Assembly: GCA_963762165.1 (NCBI GenBank)
Contig: CAVXJN010000001.1
Coordinates: 558,001-622,000 of the forward strand
Length of the DNA stretch: 64,000 nucleotides
Origin: CAVXJN01 sp963762165
GTDB lineage: Bacteria > Pseudomonadota > Gammaproteobacteria > JASBUN01
Direction of reading: 5' to 3'
Program-made: the position numbers and the translations under genes
Notes under the pieces: generated by a model
Seen by the model: the letters and a program-made list of their open reading frames with translations, nothing else
The model's database searches: none
What the model was told of the DNA's origin: nothing
Shown here: in pieces, positions 12,314 through 20,887 of the stretch
Numbering within the stretch: the first letter of the stretch is position 1
How the letters are laid out: the number at the start of each line of letters is the position of its first letter

Positions 12314-12976
12314 CTAGAACCAAGCTTCCGGAATAATGACGATGTCGCCGGGGCGCAGCGCGACGTTGGCGCTGATATCACCGTCATTGAGCAGATCATC
12401 GATTCGCAAGCGGTATTGCTTTTGTTTGCCGTCTTCGGTGCGAATCAGACTCGCGCTGTTTCCGCTGCGCAAATTCCGTAAGACCGCCAACGGAAATCAT
12501 GACGTCCAGCAAACTCAGATTTTCGCGATACGGCAACGATTGCGGTCTGGTGGCTTGGCCCACCACCCGAATCTGTTCGCTGAACCGGCCGACGAAGCTA
12601 GTCACGATCACCGTGACGACCGGGATTCTTTATATACTTGCCCAGGCGGTTTTCCATCTCCCGGGCGAGTTCGGTCGGAGTCTTGCCGCTAGCTTGGACA
12701 TCTTCGACCAACGGTGTGGTGATTTTGCCGTCGGGCCGCACTGGCACGGTAGCAGACAGGTCCGGAGTTTCCCCATACGAAAACGTTCACCGAATCGCCC
12801 GGACCAATGATGTAATTGGGCGTTTGCCCGTCGCTGGCGGACCCTTCCAGGGCGGTCGAGCCTCCCTTTCCGGCGCACCCTGCCAGGGAAGCGCAACTGC
12901 CAATCGCCGCGAGGGCACGGATCCAAAATGAACAGGTAGAAATTGCTTGTCGCACGGAAATGCCCTCCCTAGGCAC
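12314..12976 (-). pseudogene. XrtA-associated polysaccharide export lipoprotein (Wza-like), frameshifted
   Basis: Outer-membrane polysaccharide export protein (TIGR03027 type). The start MPREGISVRQAIST leads a lipoprotein signal with lipobox ASLAGC. The Poly_export signature NYIIGPGDSVNVFVWGN is present. After about residue 70 the frame breaks; SFVGRFSEQIRVVGQATRPQ and LSLLDVMISVGGLTEFA appear in another frame, and a third frame gives the end NVALRPGDIVIIPEAWF before the TAG at 12314-12316. At least three breaks. This is the first gene of the minus-strand EPS operon, so its promoter should lie in the gene-free stretch above 12976. Confidence 0.8.
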
Positions 12977-13885
12977 GATTTATTGCACAGCACTTGGGAC
13001 CGGACACGCCGGTAACGCTGCGGTTACCCGGCGCAACCTGAAAAAGTCGACCGCCAGTCATTGATCTGGAACCTTGTTTTGGTCTCCCCGACCGTTACTG
13101 CCGCGCCCGGTTTCAGCGAGTCGCGGCTGCCGAATTTCCCGGATCTGATCCGAGACTTCGGTATTTGTCCGAATAATGTAGTACACACTTCAGTAGTGGC
13201 TATCCCGCCGCTCTTTTTTCGTTACTTCGCCGAGCCAAATGTAACACATCCACTATGGATGAGTATCCACAAATGGGCACCAAAAAACGCGCATTTCTGC
13301 TTACTTTCTATTACGTTAGTACTACCGACGAGGTGCTGCTGGCGCACTTCGCGGACCACAGCGATTAGGATACAGTCCAATCGGACCGGGCGCCCGCTCA
13401 GTACGGGCTGTTCCGCGCGGTGCCAATCCGAAGTAATACGCTGGCAACCGTTTCGCGACTACTAGTTAGGATGAGCCCGCTGCGTGGAGTTCCTGCGCGA
13501 CATTCGCACCGACAATCAGAGCGGATTTGATGGGAAATCATAGCGTTAGAATTGGTAGTGCGCCTCCGCCGGGGGGCGGGTCCGACGGCAGTCGCTTATA
13601 CGCCGGCGCTGGCATTGGAAACCGGCCAGTGGCGAGCAAGAAGGAAACGGTGGAGCCTTTGATCGGCCAAGTGGGCCGAGCCGGCGCCAGCCGCCGAACT
13701 CAAATGATTACTTAACAATCCATTAAGGCGTTATTGCGTAGACAAATCGATCCCAACTCGCATTACCTGCGTATTGGCACAGCGGTGACTGAAACAGACG
13801 AATTCAAAGCCCGGGCCATCCGAAATCGTCCCGGACAGGCAGCCGGTCGAGCGCTCTCGAGATCTCGGAACCGCGCCCGAACACC
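12977..13885. other. About 900 bases without a supported gene
   Basis: Lies upstream of the EPS operon and downstream of the acyltransferase genes, both minus strand. Short open frames exist on the plus strand, but none resembles a known family and none has a convincing ribosome site. The EPS operon promoter is expected at the low end. I looked for a sigma-54 -24/-12 pair on both strands and found no good match. Confidence 0.6.
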
Positions 13886-14671
13886 TCAGTTCGTAGCGGC
13901 ACGAGTAGACGGGATCGCACGCTCGTTAAGCGGCCAAACTCGGCCTTGGTCGGTAACGATTTCCCACACGTCAGGCCGCTCGAGATAGATCCGAGTCAGA
14001 ATGTCGTCTGCCACTCCTGCAGCCGGCTGACGCTGACCGTGGTACGAGACCGGAGTGCCGACCGGCGTGAAGTAAATTCCAAACCGCGTCAACAAACGCA
14101 ATAGAGTCGGTTCCATGACTGCGTACCAGTGAGAAATGCCGTGTTCGGCGCTCATGCGCACCACCGCGGAAAACAGACCTAACGTAATCAACGGCAGCAG
14201 GCGCCGCATGTGTTCGCGCTTCTTTGTGTCCTCATAAACAGCCAGTTCACTCAATCCACTTGGGCTAGCTGCTTCGGCGATTCGGCGTTTAAAAGCCTTT
14301 GACACGGCGAACCGCGAAATTTCCGCAGTAGAGCCGCGCGGCATATTCCGCAGCATCGGGTGTTCCCAAGACAAATTGTCACCACAGTGCTCTTCGATGG
14401 GAAACGGAGCCGCGAGCCCGGAGGTCTTCGGTAGAACCAGTCGGGTTGTGCCTGCGAGGATATCGGTATCGCGATGGTAGATAAGGCTATGGGCGGAGCG
14501 TTGATCGTAATGATCGATCTCAAACTGCTCGGGGAACTGATCTGGCGCTTCGAATTGGTTTTCGATGCAATATACTTGGTATCTTAGTGCCTGTGCCTGC
14601 TTGATTTGCTGTTCGCTGACAGCGCATCGTACTTCGAAAGTTTCTTGGAATGTGCCGAATAGGCTTTGCAT
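13886..14671 (-). CDS. PEP-CTERM/exosortase system-associated acyltransferase, copy 1
   Basis: Member of the TIGR03694-type acyltransferases, distantly related to LuxI-like N-acyl synthases and found near exosortase loci; substrate unknown. Key stretches: LRYQVYCIENQFEAPDQFPE near the N terminus, LAGTTRLVLPK, AEISRFAVSKAFKRR (like the E-I-S-R motif of autoinducer synthases), RLLPLITLGLFSAVVRMS, HWYAVMEPTLLRLLTRFGI and FTPVGTPVSYHGQRQP. I chose the ATG at 14671 because a GGAGGG lies 9 bases upstream; the frame stays open to 14734. The gene is unbroken, unlike the EPS operon next to it. Copy 2 lies 170 bases upstream on the same strand. Confidence 0.85.
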   Translation of the reverse strand: MQSLFGTFQETFEVRCAVSEQQIKQAQALRYQVYCIENQFEAPDQFPEQFEIDHYDQRSAHSLIYHRDTDILAGTTRLVLPKTSGLAAPFPIEEHCGDNLSWEHPMLRNMPRGSTAEISRFAVSKAFKRRIAEAASPSGLSELAVYEDTKKREHMRRLLPLITLGLFSAVVRMSAEHGISHWYAVMEPTLLRLLTRFGIYFTPVGTPVSYHGQRQPAAGVADDILTRIYLERPDVWEIVTDQGRVWPLNERAIPSTRAATN

Positions 14672-14840
14672 GCTTTTGACCCTCCGCGGGAGTGCGGATT
14701 CCCGCGCGACCGGCTTTCGTGGGTAATGGTGCATCTGCCGCAGAAGTAATATCCCATTAAAAGAAGATCGAAACGTGCAACCACGTCACAATTCTGGCCT
14801 CAGTCCTTCGGGAGAAGGCGAACAATCGAGCGTGCCGCGG

Positions 14841-15626
14841 TCAATTGAGGCGCGAGGCGCGCACGGAAACATCAGCTGCGGGCGCCGGCCATGTGCGGCC
14901 GTCGTCCGTTATTAGCTCCCAAATATTTCGCCGCTCGCACCATATGCGGGCGAGCACGTCATTGATTTCACCAAAACAAGGTTGGCGGAAACCGTGATAC
15001 TCGATGAGTCCCCCCACAGGGCGGAACCGGATGCCAAAGCGCACCAGCAGGCGCATCAAGGCTGGTTCCATGACCGCGAACCAGTGTCTAAGGCCTTGAT
15101 CCGCACTCATACGAACAATGGCCAGAAATAAACCCAATGTCAAATGCGGAATAAGACGAGCCTCTTGGGGGCGCCTGGAATAGGCCACGGACCCGCCACA
15201 ACTCGCGCCGGTAATCGAGTCGCCCTCTCCTGCTCGACGCCTGAATTGCTTGGACACACCGAAGCGTGAAATCTCGCCAATGTGCTCCCTGGCTATCCGA
15301 TCTGGTCCCAGTCCCGCTGCTGTCAACGTTTTGGAACAGAGCCGCTCCATAGGTAGCAAGACGCCACGATCGCACCTATCCGGAAGCACGAGTCGTACAG
15401 TTGCGGCGAGGGCCCCCGTGGGACGATGGCGTACCAAGCTGTGGACCGAGCGGCGATCCTCGTCGTCCACTTCCCGTTGGTCTGGAAAACGCCGCGCGTC
15501 CTCGAAGGGATGTTCGATGCAATACGTCTGGTACCGCAGCCGGTACACCTCGTCTTTCAAGGCTTCCGTATTTGCCTCGCAGACTTCGAAGTAACGATGA
15601 AAAACCTCTATAAGGTCTTGCGACAT
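14841..15626 (-). CDS. PEP-CTERM/exosortase system-associated acyltransferase, copy 2
   Basis: Paralogue of the gene downstream, same family and length. Parallel motifs: LRYQTYCIEHPFEDARRFPD, LAATVRLVLPD, GEISRFGVSKQFRRR, IPHLTLGLFLAIVRMSA, HWFAVMEPALMRLLVRFGI and FRPVGGLIEYHGFRQP. The segment between RRRAGEGDS and RLIPHL differs in character from copy 1 and might hide a local compensated frame change, but the frame stays open. Start at 15626 (MSQDLIEVFHRYFEV) is supported by AGGAAAG 8 bases upstream. Divergence of the two copies along the whole length suggests an old duplication, perhaps with different acyl donors or acceptors. Confidence 0.85.
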   Translation of the reverse strand: MSQDLIEVFHRYFEVCEANTEALKDEVYRLRYQTYCIEHPFEDARRFPDQREVDDEDRRSVHSLVRHRPTGALAATVRLVLPDRCDRGVLLPMERLCSKTLTAAGLGPDRIAREHIGEISRFGVSKQFRRRAGEGDSITGASCGGSVAYSRRPQEARLIPHLTLGLFLAIVRMSADQGLRHWFAVMEPALMRLLVRFGIRFRPVGGLIEYHGFRQPCFGEINDVLARIWCERRNIWELITDDGRTWPAPAADVSVRASRLN

Positions 15627-15969
15627 ATAATCTTTCCTGTAACGCGTCCGTATGAGACTTCGCCTCACCCCCCTCTATATCGACCGATTTCGAAAACCTT
15701 TGCGTGAACTGACCTACATTTCTAAGCAAATCGGGTAGTCACAGCGGCGAAAGGCACGTTATTCCGTGCAAAAGGCGCGAACGAGGATATTTGCGCAGCC
15801 TGCCGTCCGAGACTGGGTGCGCGGAAATCATCCATAGGGTGAGCTGAGCGCCGGCGCGTCACGGCGCGTTCGCCGAACTCAAATCAAGCGAAACCTCAGA
15901 ACGCGGTTCGAAGAATCCGATACGGTGTGCGCGGGCTCCGCCATGCCACCGCCTCTGGTAAGACGGGTA
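15627..15969. other. Gene-free stretch upstream of acyltransferase copy 2
   Basis: Holds the presumed promoter of the acyltransferase pair and the original flank of the IS3 insertion. I see no coding potential, RNA gene or clear terminator in it. Confidence 0.5.
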
Positions 15970-15973
15970 CCTG
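15970..15973. repeat. Target-site duplication CCTG, left copy
   Basis: CCTG directly abuts the left inverted repeat of the IS3-family element and is repeated at 18773-18776. A 4-base duplication is usual for the IS407 group of IS3. Confidence 0.8.
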
Positions 15974-16047
15974 TGACCGTACCCCCAAAATCCGGTCCAT
16001 TTTCAAGGAGGGATTTCCCGATACGCTAGACTCAGGGAGGTCCCGAG

Positions 16048-16350
16048 ATGAAGCGCAAACGGTTTACCGAAGAACAGATCATTGGGATTTTGAAAGAGCA
16101 CGAGGCGGGTGCGAGTGTGGCCGATCTCGCCCGGCGCCATGGGGTAGTCGAGCAGTCGATCTACCGTTGGAAGAACAAGTACGGCGGCATGGACGTGTCG
16201 GAGGCGAAGCGGCTGCGCGAGTTGGAAGCGGAGAACGCAAAGCTCAAAAAGCTGCTGGCCGAGTCGCTCCTGGACAATGCCGCGCTGCGGGAGATCGCCG
16301 GAAAAAAATGGTACCGCCCGCGGCGAAGCGGCAGGCCGTTCAACACGTAG
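16048..16350 (+). CDS. IS3-family transposase OrfA
   Basis: 100-residue helix-turn-helix protein starting MKRKRFTEEQIIGILKEHEA, with SVADLARRHGVVEQSIYRWK as the DNA-binding part and a leucine-zipper-like stretch RLRELEAENAKLKKLLAESL. It binds the inverted repeats and is normally joined to OrfB by a -1 frameshift at the A7 run. A purine-rich ribosome site (GGGAGGTCCCGAG) precedes the ATG. Frame intact. Confidence 0.93.
   Translation: MKRKRFTEEQIIGILKEHEAGASVADLARRHGVVEQSIYRWKNKYGGMDVSEAKRLRELEAENAKLKKLLAESLLDNAALREIAGKKWYRPRRSGRPFNT
16302..16308 (+). promoter_or_regulatory. A7 slippery site for -1 frameshift between OrfA and OrfB
   Basis: Seven adenines are read A-AAA-AAA in the OrfA frame. 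A -1 slip puts the ribosome in the OrfB frame at ATG GTA CCG. This is the standard way IS3-family elements make the OrfAB transposase. Confidence 0.75.
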
Positions 16351-16853
16351 TAGCGATGAAGCTACTGAGCGAGCGGCAGGCGTGCCAGTTAGTTCGGTTG
16401 TCCCGGTCGATGTGTCGGTATCAGTCCCGGCGAGCCGATGACGCCCGTTTGCGGGTGCGTCTGCGGGAACTGGCGCAGCAGTACCCGCGCTACGGCTATC
16501 CCACGTTGCATGGTTTACTCAAGGCCGAGCAACGGGTGATCAACCCTACGAGGACGTATCGGGTCTATGCCGAAGAAGGGCTCCAGGTCCGTACCCGGCG
16601 CCGCAAGCGCTTGCAGCGGCCCCGAACGCCGATCGCACTGCCCAATCGCGTAAACGAACGCTGGTCCATGGACTTTGTGAGCGATCAACTGGCTGACGGC
16701 AGACGATTCCGGGTGTTGAACATCATCGGCGACTACTCGCGCGAGTGCGTTGGACAGCTCGTCGAAACCTCCATCTCCGGCATCCGGGTCGCGCGCTATT
16801 TAAGCGAACTGTGCCAGCAGCGCGCCAGACCCGCGACCATCGTCACCGATAAC

Positions 16854-17083
16854 GTGCTAACTGTGAAGTCAAGCACTGAGGTACGGGCGAGTGTAAGCGA
16901 GGCCGTGCTGGACGTCCTTGATTCGCTGCGTTCGCGGCTATCGAAAGCTGGCCTGAGCTTCCACGCTCAACAAGATCCCCTGGTCTGACCATAGTGAACA
17001 CTATGGTCCGGTAGTGAACGGCCTCGACCGTGCTTAAAACAGTATGGGGTCCCGTGGAAGGCCCGAACATTATCTACGGGATC
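16854..17083 (-). ncRNA. Candidate bridge-RNA region of the IS110-family element
   Basis: IS110-family elements encode a structured bridge RNA in a non-coding end; in the IS1111 subgroup it lies between the transposase stop and the element end. This 230-base stretch has that position. It contains a perfect 9-bp hairpin at 16987-17008 (GACCATAGT, loop GAAC, ACTATGGTC). I cannot fold the whole RNA or find the guide loops by eye, so this is position-based inference. Confidence 0.35.
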
Positions 17084-18363
17084 CTAAGAGGTCCCAACGG
17101 CCCTACAGATAGGGATCGATCCACGGGGCAAACTGGTTTCGAAGTAGCAGCGATAGGTGGTTTGGTGCTTGACCAGGCTGTAGGCGACCCGTGCCATCTT
17201 GGCCGCTACAGCGGTGAGTGCCTTGCGCTTGCGGTCGGCGTCGAGGGGATCGGGCTGCATGTAACGCTCGTACTTTTGCCGAAAACTGCTCTCGCGCATG
17301 CGCACGGCGATCGTGGCGGCGAACCAGAACGCGAAGCGCAGGCGCGCATTGCCGCGCTTGGACAGCTTCTCCTGACCCCGGCACTGGCCCGATTGTGACT
17401 TGGCCAAGTCCAGCCCGCAGTACTTGAGGAACTGTCGGTGATGGGAAAAGCGCCGCAGATCGCCGCCCTCGGCCAAGATGGTGAGTGCCAGCACAGGCCC
17501 TATACCGGGCAAAGAACGCAGTGACTCGTAATCTGGGCGGCCCTGCAGCAAACGATGCGCAGTCTCGGCCAACGCGTCGCGTTGTTCGATCAATTGCTGA
17601 TAACGCCGCAGCTGGAGTCGAAACGTCTCGATGGCCACATCGTCGACGGAGACCGGCAGACCGATGCTGGTGCACGCCAAATGTACAACTCTCGAATCCA
17701 GGTCCGTTTGTTGACCTTACGGCCAACCAAATCCCATGCGTCACGCTCGAACGCTTCGAATGCCAATGCATGGATCGATGCCGCCGTCGGGAAACGGATC
17801 AGGAACCGTGCGAACCAAGCCGCCTGCGTGGTGTGGAAGTAGCGCTCGCTCTCCGGAAAATACAGCGGCAAATAATGCGTCAGAAGACTGTGTTGGAGCC
17901 GCGTGCGCGCAAGACTGATCTGATAGTGGGTTTTGGACAGCTCCTGCAAACCGTGGTGGCCGGCGATCAGTGGATCGACGTAACGTTGGGTGATCCCTTG
18001 CTTGAGCAGGGCAAGGACGACCCTGGCGTCCTTCGGGTCGTTCTTGTCCCGCGAATTGAACATCGCCTCACGGTAGCGGGCTGCAGCGACCGAAGAGACT
18101 AGACACACGTCAAAGCCTTCCTTGAGCAAGCGATAAGCTAGCGTGCGGTGACAATCGCCGGTCGGCTCCAATGCCACGCGAACTGGCACAGGACACGCAC
18201 GCAACAGATCAACCAATCGCTGGTGGTCGTCCTGCGTGCTGCTCATCCTGAAGCGCTTTGGCTTGCTGTCAGGGGTCTCGATTAGAACGGCATGGGACCG
18301 CTTGGCGATATCGATCGCCACCCAGGTGACCGCCGGTGTAGTCTCGTTGCGGGTAGTCAGCAT
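17084..18363 (-). pseudogene. IS110-family transposase, frameshifted
   Basis: Start MLTTRNETTPAVTWVAIDIA at 18363. The N-terminal RuvC-like DEDD domain shows D in WVAIDIAKRSHAVL, E in RVALEPTGDCHRTLAYRL and D in SRDKNDPKDARVVLALL. A break near 17690 moves to a frame with RSLPGIGPVLALTILAEGGD, FLKYCGLDLAKSQSGQ and EKLSKRGNARLRFAFW, the Tnp_20 domain with the conserved serine region. One indel separates the two domains, so the element is probably immobile without a helper copy. Confidence 0.88.
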
Positions 18364-18772
18364 CGTGAATCTCCTGTGGTGTGTGAGAACCCTCAGGATG
18401 ATCCTTTCGATGGTGGCTGCCCAACCGGTCATGCTTCGATATGTACTACGGCCCGGAGTTCACCAGCAAGGCACTGTTCTTCTGGGCGAAGGATCACGGC
18501 GTGCAGTTGCACTTCATCCAGCCTTGCAAACCGACACAGAACGCATTCGTCGAAAGCTTCAACGGCAAGTTCCGGGATCAATGTCTCAACCAACATTGGT
18601 TCCGTGATCGGTTCGACGCCCGCAACACGATTGAACAATGGAGAACCCACTACAACCACGTCAGGCCGCACCGTTCCTTGCAGAACTTGCCACCCGCGGT
18701 TTTCGCCGGACAGGCCGCCTGATATGCTGAGATCCTCTCCAACGAACTGGACCGAATTCAGGGGTACGGTCA

Positions 18773-18776
18773 CCTG
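18773..18776. repeat. Target-site duplication CCTG, right copy
   Basis: Matches CCTG at 15970-15973 and abuts the right inverted repeat of the IS3-family element. The following 130 bases up to the barrel gene stop hold no gene I can recognise. Confidence 0.8.
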
Positions 18777-18909
18777 AGGCATATGCAGACGCAAATACCT
18801 CGACCTCCCGGGTGGGCTGGCTTGAGCCAATCGCCAAATGCTCCTACCGGGGAACGACGGCGCTGTGGGCCAAGGCACGCGAGCACCCTCCGCCGACCCA
18901 ATTCGCCGG

Positions 18910-20887
18910 TCAAAATGCGTAACGAAGCTCGGTGTAGATCCGGTCTTGATTGTCGTACTGGCCGAATAACCCTGTCGAAGGGCCGTCGAAAATGTCGATA
19001 CCGCCGCCCAATCGCCAGTTCCTCGCGAAGCCCCAGGTCACCTTGGTTTGCAGCAACCAATCAGGCCGATTAAGACTATGAATAAGAAGCATTTCGGGCA
19101 CCACATTCGCACCGAACTCCTTGCTCCAGAGCAAACTGATCCCGCTTTCGACACTATCGGGGATCATGTCAGGATCATGATCCGGAAACCAGCGCTGGAA
19201 AAACTGGATATTCAGCCTCGTACCGTCACGCAGACTCCAATTGAGGCCGACTATGTAATCCAGGAAATCCTGCTCGACCAAACCGTCGGCGTCTGACGGT
19301 CGCGTAACCGCGAAGCGCTTGTCTTTGGTATACACGGCCTCCGCCTTTAGCACAAAACGGCGGAAATCCTTCGCCACCGTACCGCCAAACTGATGTATTC
19401 GGTGGTGAGTGGGCATGAACACGTAGGTAGGCCGCGCGCCCGGAATGATGGTGCGCTCGAAGGCCGGCGCTGATTCCATTGTTGTGTAATAAAACGCCGA
19501 AGAGTCCCAACCGTTATGAAGATATGTCCACCGTGCACCATAGGCCATGGTGTCGCTGCCCCTCGGCTTATCCTCGGAACGCACCTCCACAGGGATGCCG
19601 GGAGGCGACGCGAGCCGCGGGAAAAAATCCGCGCCAGGCTTCCCAATGCGGTCGTAGGTCATGTACGGGACCCAGACGAGTTCGAGATGGGCGTTATCGC
19701 CGAAATATTCCGCTCTTGCCGCCCACTGAGGAATGCGCAGAAACTCAAAATCCGGTAACACAAATTCCCGCAAATCTTTGGCGGATACCACGTCGGCAAA
19801 AAATAACCCTACCATTTCGCCCCAAACGATGTTTTGGCGGCCGAAACGGAAATCCCACCCCGCCTGTGACATATCCACATACGTCTCGCGAAGCATAAAG
19901 TTGAAATCCTGGTCCTCGCGGACCGCGTGGGGATAGAAATCGTTACCAACGTATACGGGATCAAATTGTAATCGCGCGCTCGCCTTCCAATCGAAACGCT
20001 TCGCGTGTCCGTCTGAAGCGATGTCAAAGGTGTTGAGAAATTTAGAAAAATGCGCCGGTTCCGCGTAGGTGTACGCGAACCCGTTTTGGAAAAATCCGCT
20101 CACCACAGGCGTCGACGGCGAAACCTGGGCTGTTTACAGTACCGAACAGTTCACCTACTGAATCTGGCTCAGGGCTGCGAGTGATGGGAGAATCTTTTTC
20201 GGAGGCCCCGTCCGCTTTCTCGGCCGGCCCAGGCGCAAACAGCTCGTCCATAGTGGCGGGCTCATCAGCAGCCACGATAGCTTCCGCCGAGGCGGCTTGA
20301 TCCGCGTCACCCACGCCCGCCGCCGACTCCTGGGCCTCGGGTAATTGCGCGGGCTCATCAGTTGCGAACAGATCATTCATGCTTGCCGGATCGGCTGCAG
20401 CGACCCCGCGCTCTGCGGTTTCTCCGCCCGGCAGAGGCTCCGGCACGAAAAGTTCGTTTATGCTCGACGGCTGGGCTGCAACCTCCCCCCGGGGCGACGT
20501 GCCGCTTTCCGCGTCGTGCTCCGGACCCGGCCGACCAACCACACGTATCAAAGTTGGCTCAGGCCATTGGTTGGCAATTAGGTCCTGTTGCGCTCTTTCG
20601 GCCTGGGAACGCGTCTCATATGGCCCCAACCACACGCGAGTTGTATTCGGATTCCGTGCAGAATCGATGCGCGCATGATTCACCGGCAAGCCCGAAGCCT
20701 TGATGCGAGACACCACATGAGCAGCATTCTCCGGGTTCGCAAATACTCCCACGGTAACCTCATAGGCAGCATGAGCGAAACTTGAAAACAGCATCCAAGC
20801 CAGGAGAACACCGATCTGCACAGCGGCTTTATTAGGTGGTGGTTTCACTGTCTTTTTCTCCTGAATGCTATTCGGAAATTTGGCCAT
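18910..20887 (-). pseudogene. SPOR-domain/DUF1302-type outer-membrane beta-barrel fusion, one frameshift
   Basis: N-terminal part (20887-20110): signal peptide VQIGVLLAWMLFSSFAHA, SPOR-like domain at residues 42-115 (YEVTVGVFANPENAAHVVSR, RVWLGPYETRSQAERAQQ), then an acidic linker with four P-x-[ST]-[IMV]-x-[DE]-L-F repeats. A single break near 20105-20125 leads to a 398-residue frame typical of DUF1302 barrels: WKASARLQFDPVYVGNDFYP, RETYVDMSQAGWDFRFGRQN, VWGEMVGLFFADVV and terminal ELRYAF. The barrel frame has no signal peptide of its own, which supports one fused protein of about 660 residues. It overlaps the FHA-ABC gene stop (20868-20887), so it belongs to that operon. SPOR domains usually bind septal peptidoglycan. 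Role in export is inferred. Confidence 0.75.
20144..20470 (-). repeat. Four P-x-[ST]-[IMV]-x-[DE]-L-F linker repeats
   Basis: Protein residues 140-248 contain PSSINELF (140-147), PASMNDLF (167-174), PATMDELF (210-217) and PDSVGELF (241-248). The spacers of 19-35 residues are rich in Ala, Glu, Asp and Pro and unrelated to each other. This looks like a disordered linker presenting a repeated short binding motif. Confidence 0.75.

Larger units (their letters stand above)
16854..18449 (-). mobile_element. IS110-family element nested in IS3 orfB
   Basis: 1596 bases, placed by reconstruction of the host orfB: the empty site reads GATAAC^GGCCCGGAG. Both junctions end in AC (ATAAC and ACTAC), compatible with the 2-base core seen in this family; no longer target duplication and no terminal inverted repeats are visible, as usual for IS110. 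The transposase is minus strand. About 85 bases precede its start and 230 bases follow its stop, so the long non-coding end lies 3' of the transposase, as in the IS1111 subgroup. Confidence 0.88.
16308..18722 (+). pseudogene. IS3-family transposase OrfB, split by the nested IS110-family element
   Basis: The first part (16308-16853) has RYGYPTLHGLLKAEQ, the first catalytic Asp in ERWSMDFVSDQLADG and ends ATIVTDN, the second Asp. The second part (18450-18722) resumes at GPEFTSKALFFWAKDHGV and has the catalytic Glu in QNAFVESFNGKFRDQCLN. Joining base 16853 to 18450 gives ...TDN-GPEF... in frame, exactly the expected DDE sequence, so the insertion was precise and has not been followed by decay at the junction. 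Confidence 0.92.
15974..18772 (+). mobile_element. IS3-family element (IS407-like group), interrupted by an IS110-family element
   Basis: The left end begins TGACCGTACCCCCAAAATCC and the right end read in reverse begins TGACCGTACCCCTGAATTCG, imperfect terminal inverted repeats. Flanking CCTG duplications define the ends exactly. Without the nested element the length is 1203 bases, normal for this group. It carries orfA, an A7 slippery site and orfB with a DDE integrase domain. The element is inactive in this form because orfB is split. Confidence 0.92.

Noticed and set aside
1..12976. Programmed frameshifting as the reason for many broken frames
   Set aside because: The breaks are too numerous, lie at unrelated sequences without slippery motifs, and shift in both directions. 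Decay or sequence error explains them better.
16987..17008. Hairpin in the IS110-family element as a transcription terminator
   Set aside because: No T-run on either strand, and its position suits the bridge-RNA region better.
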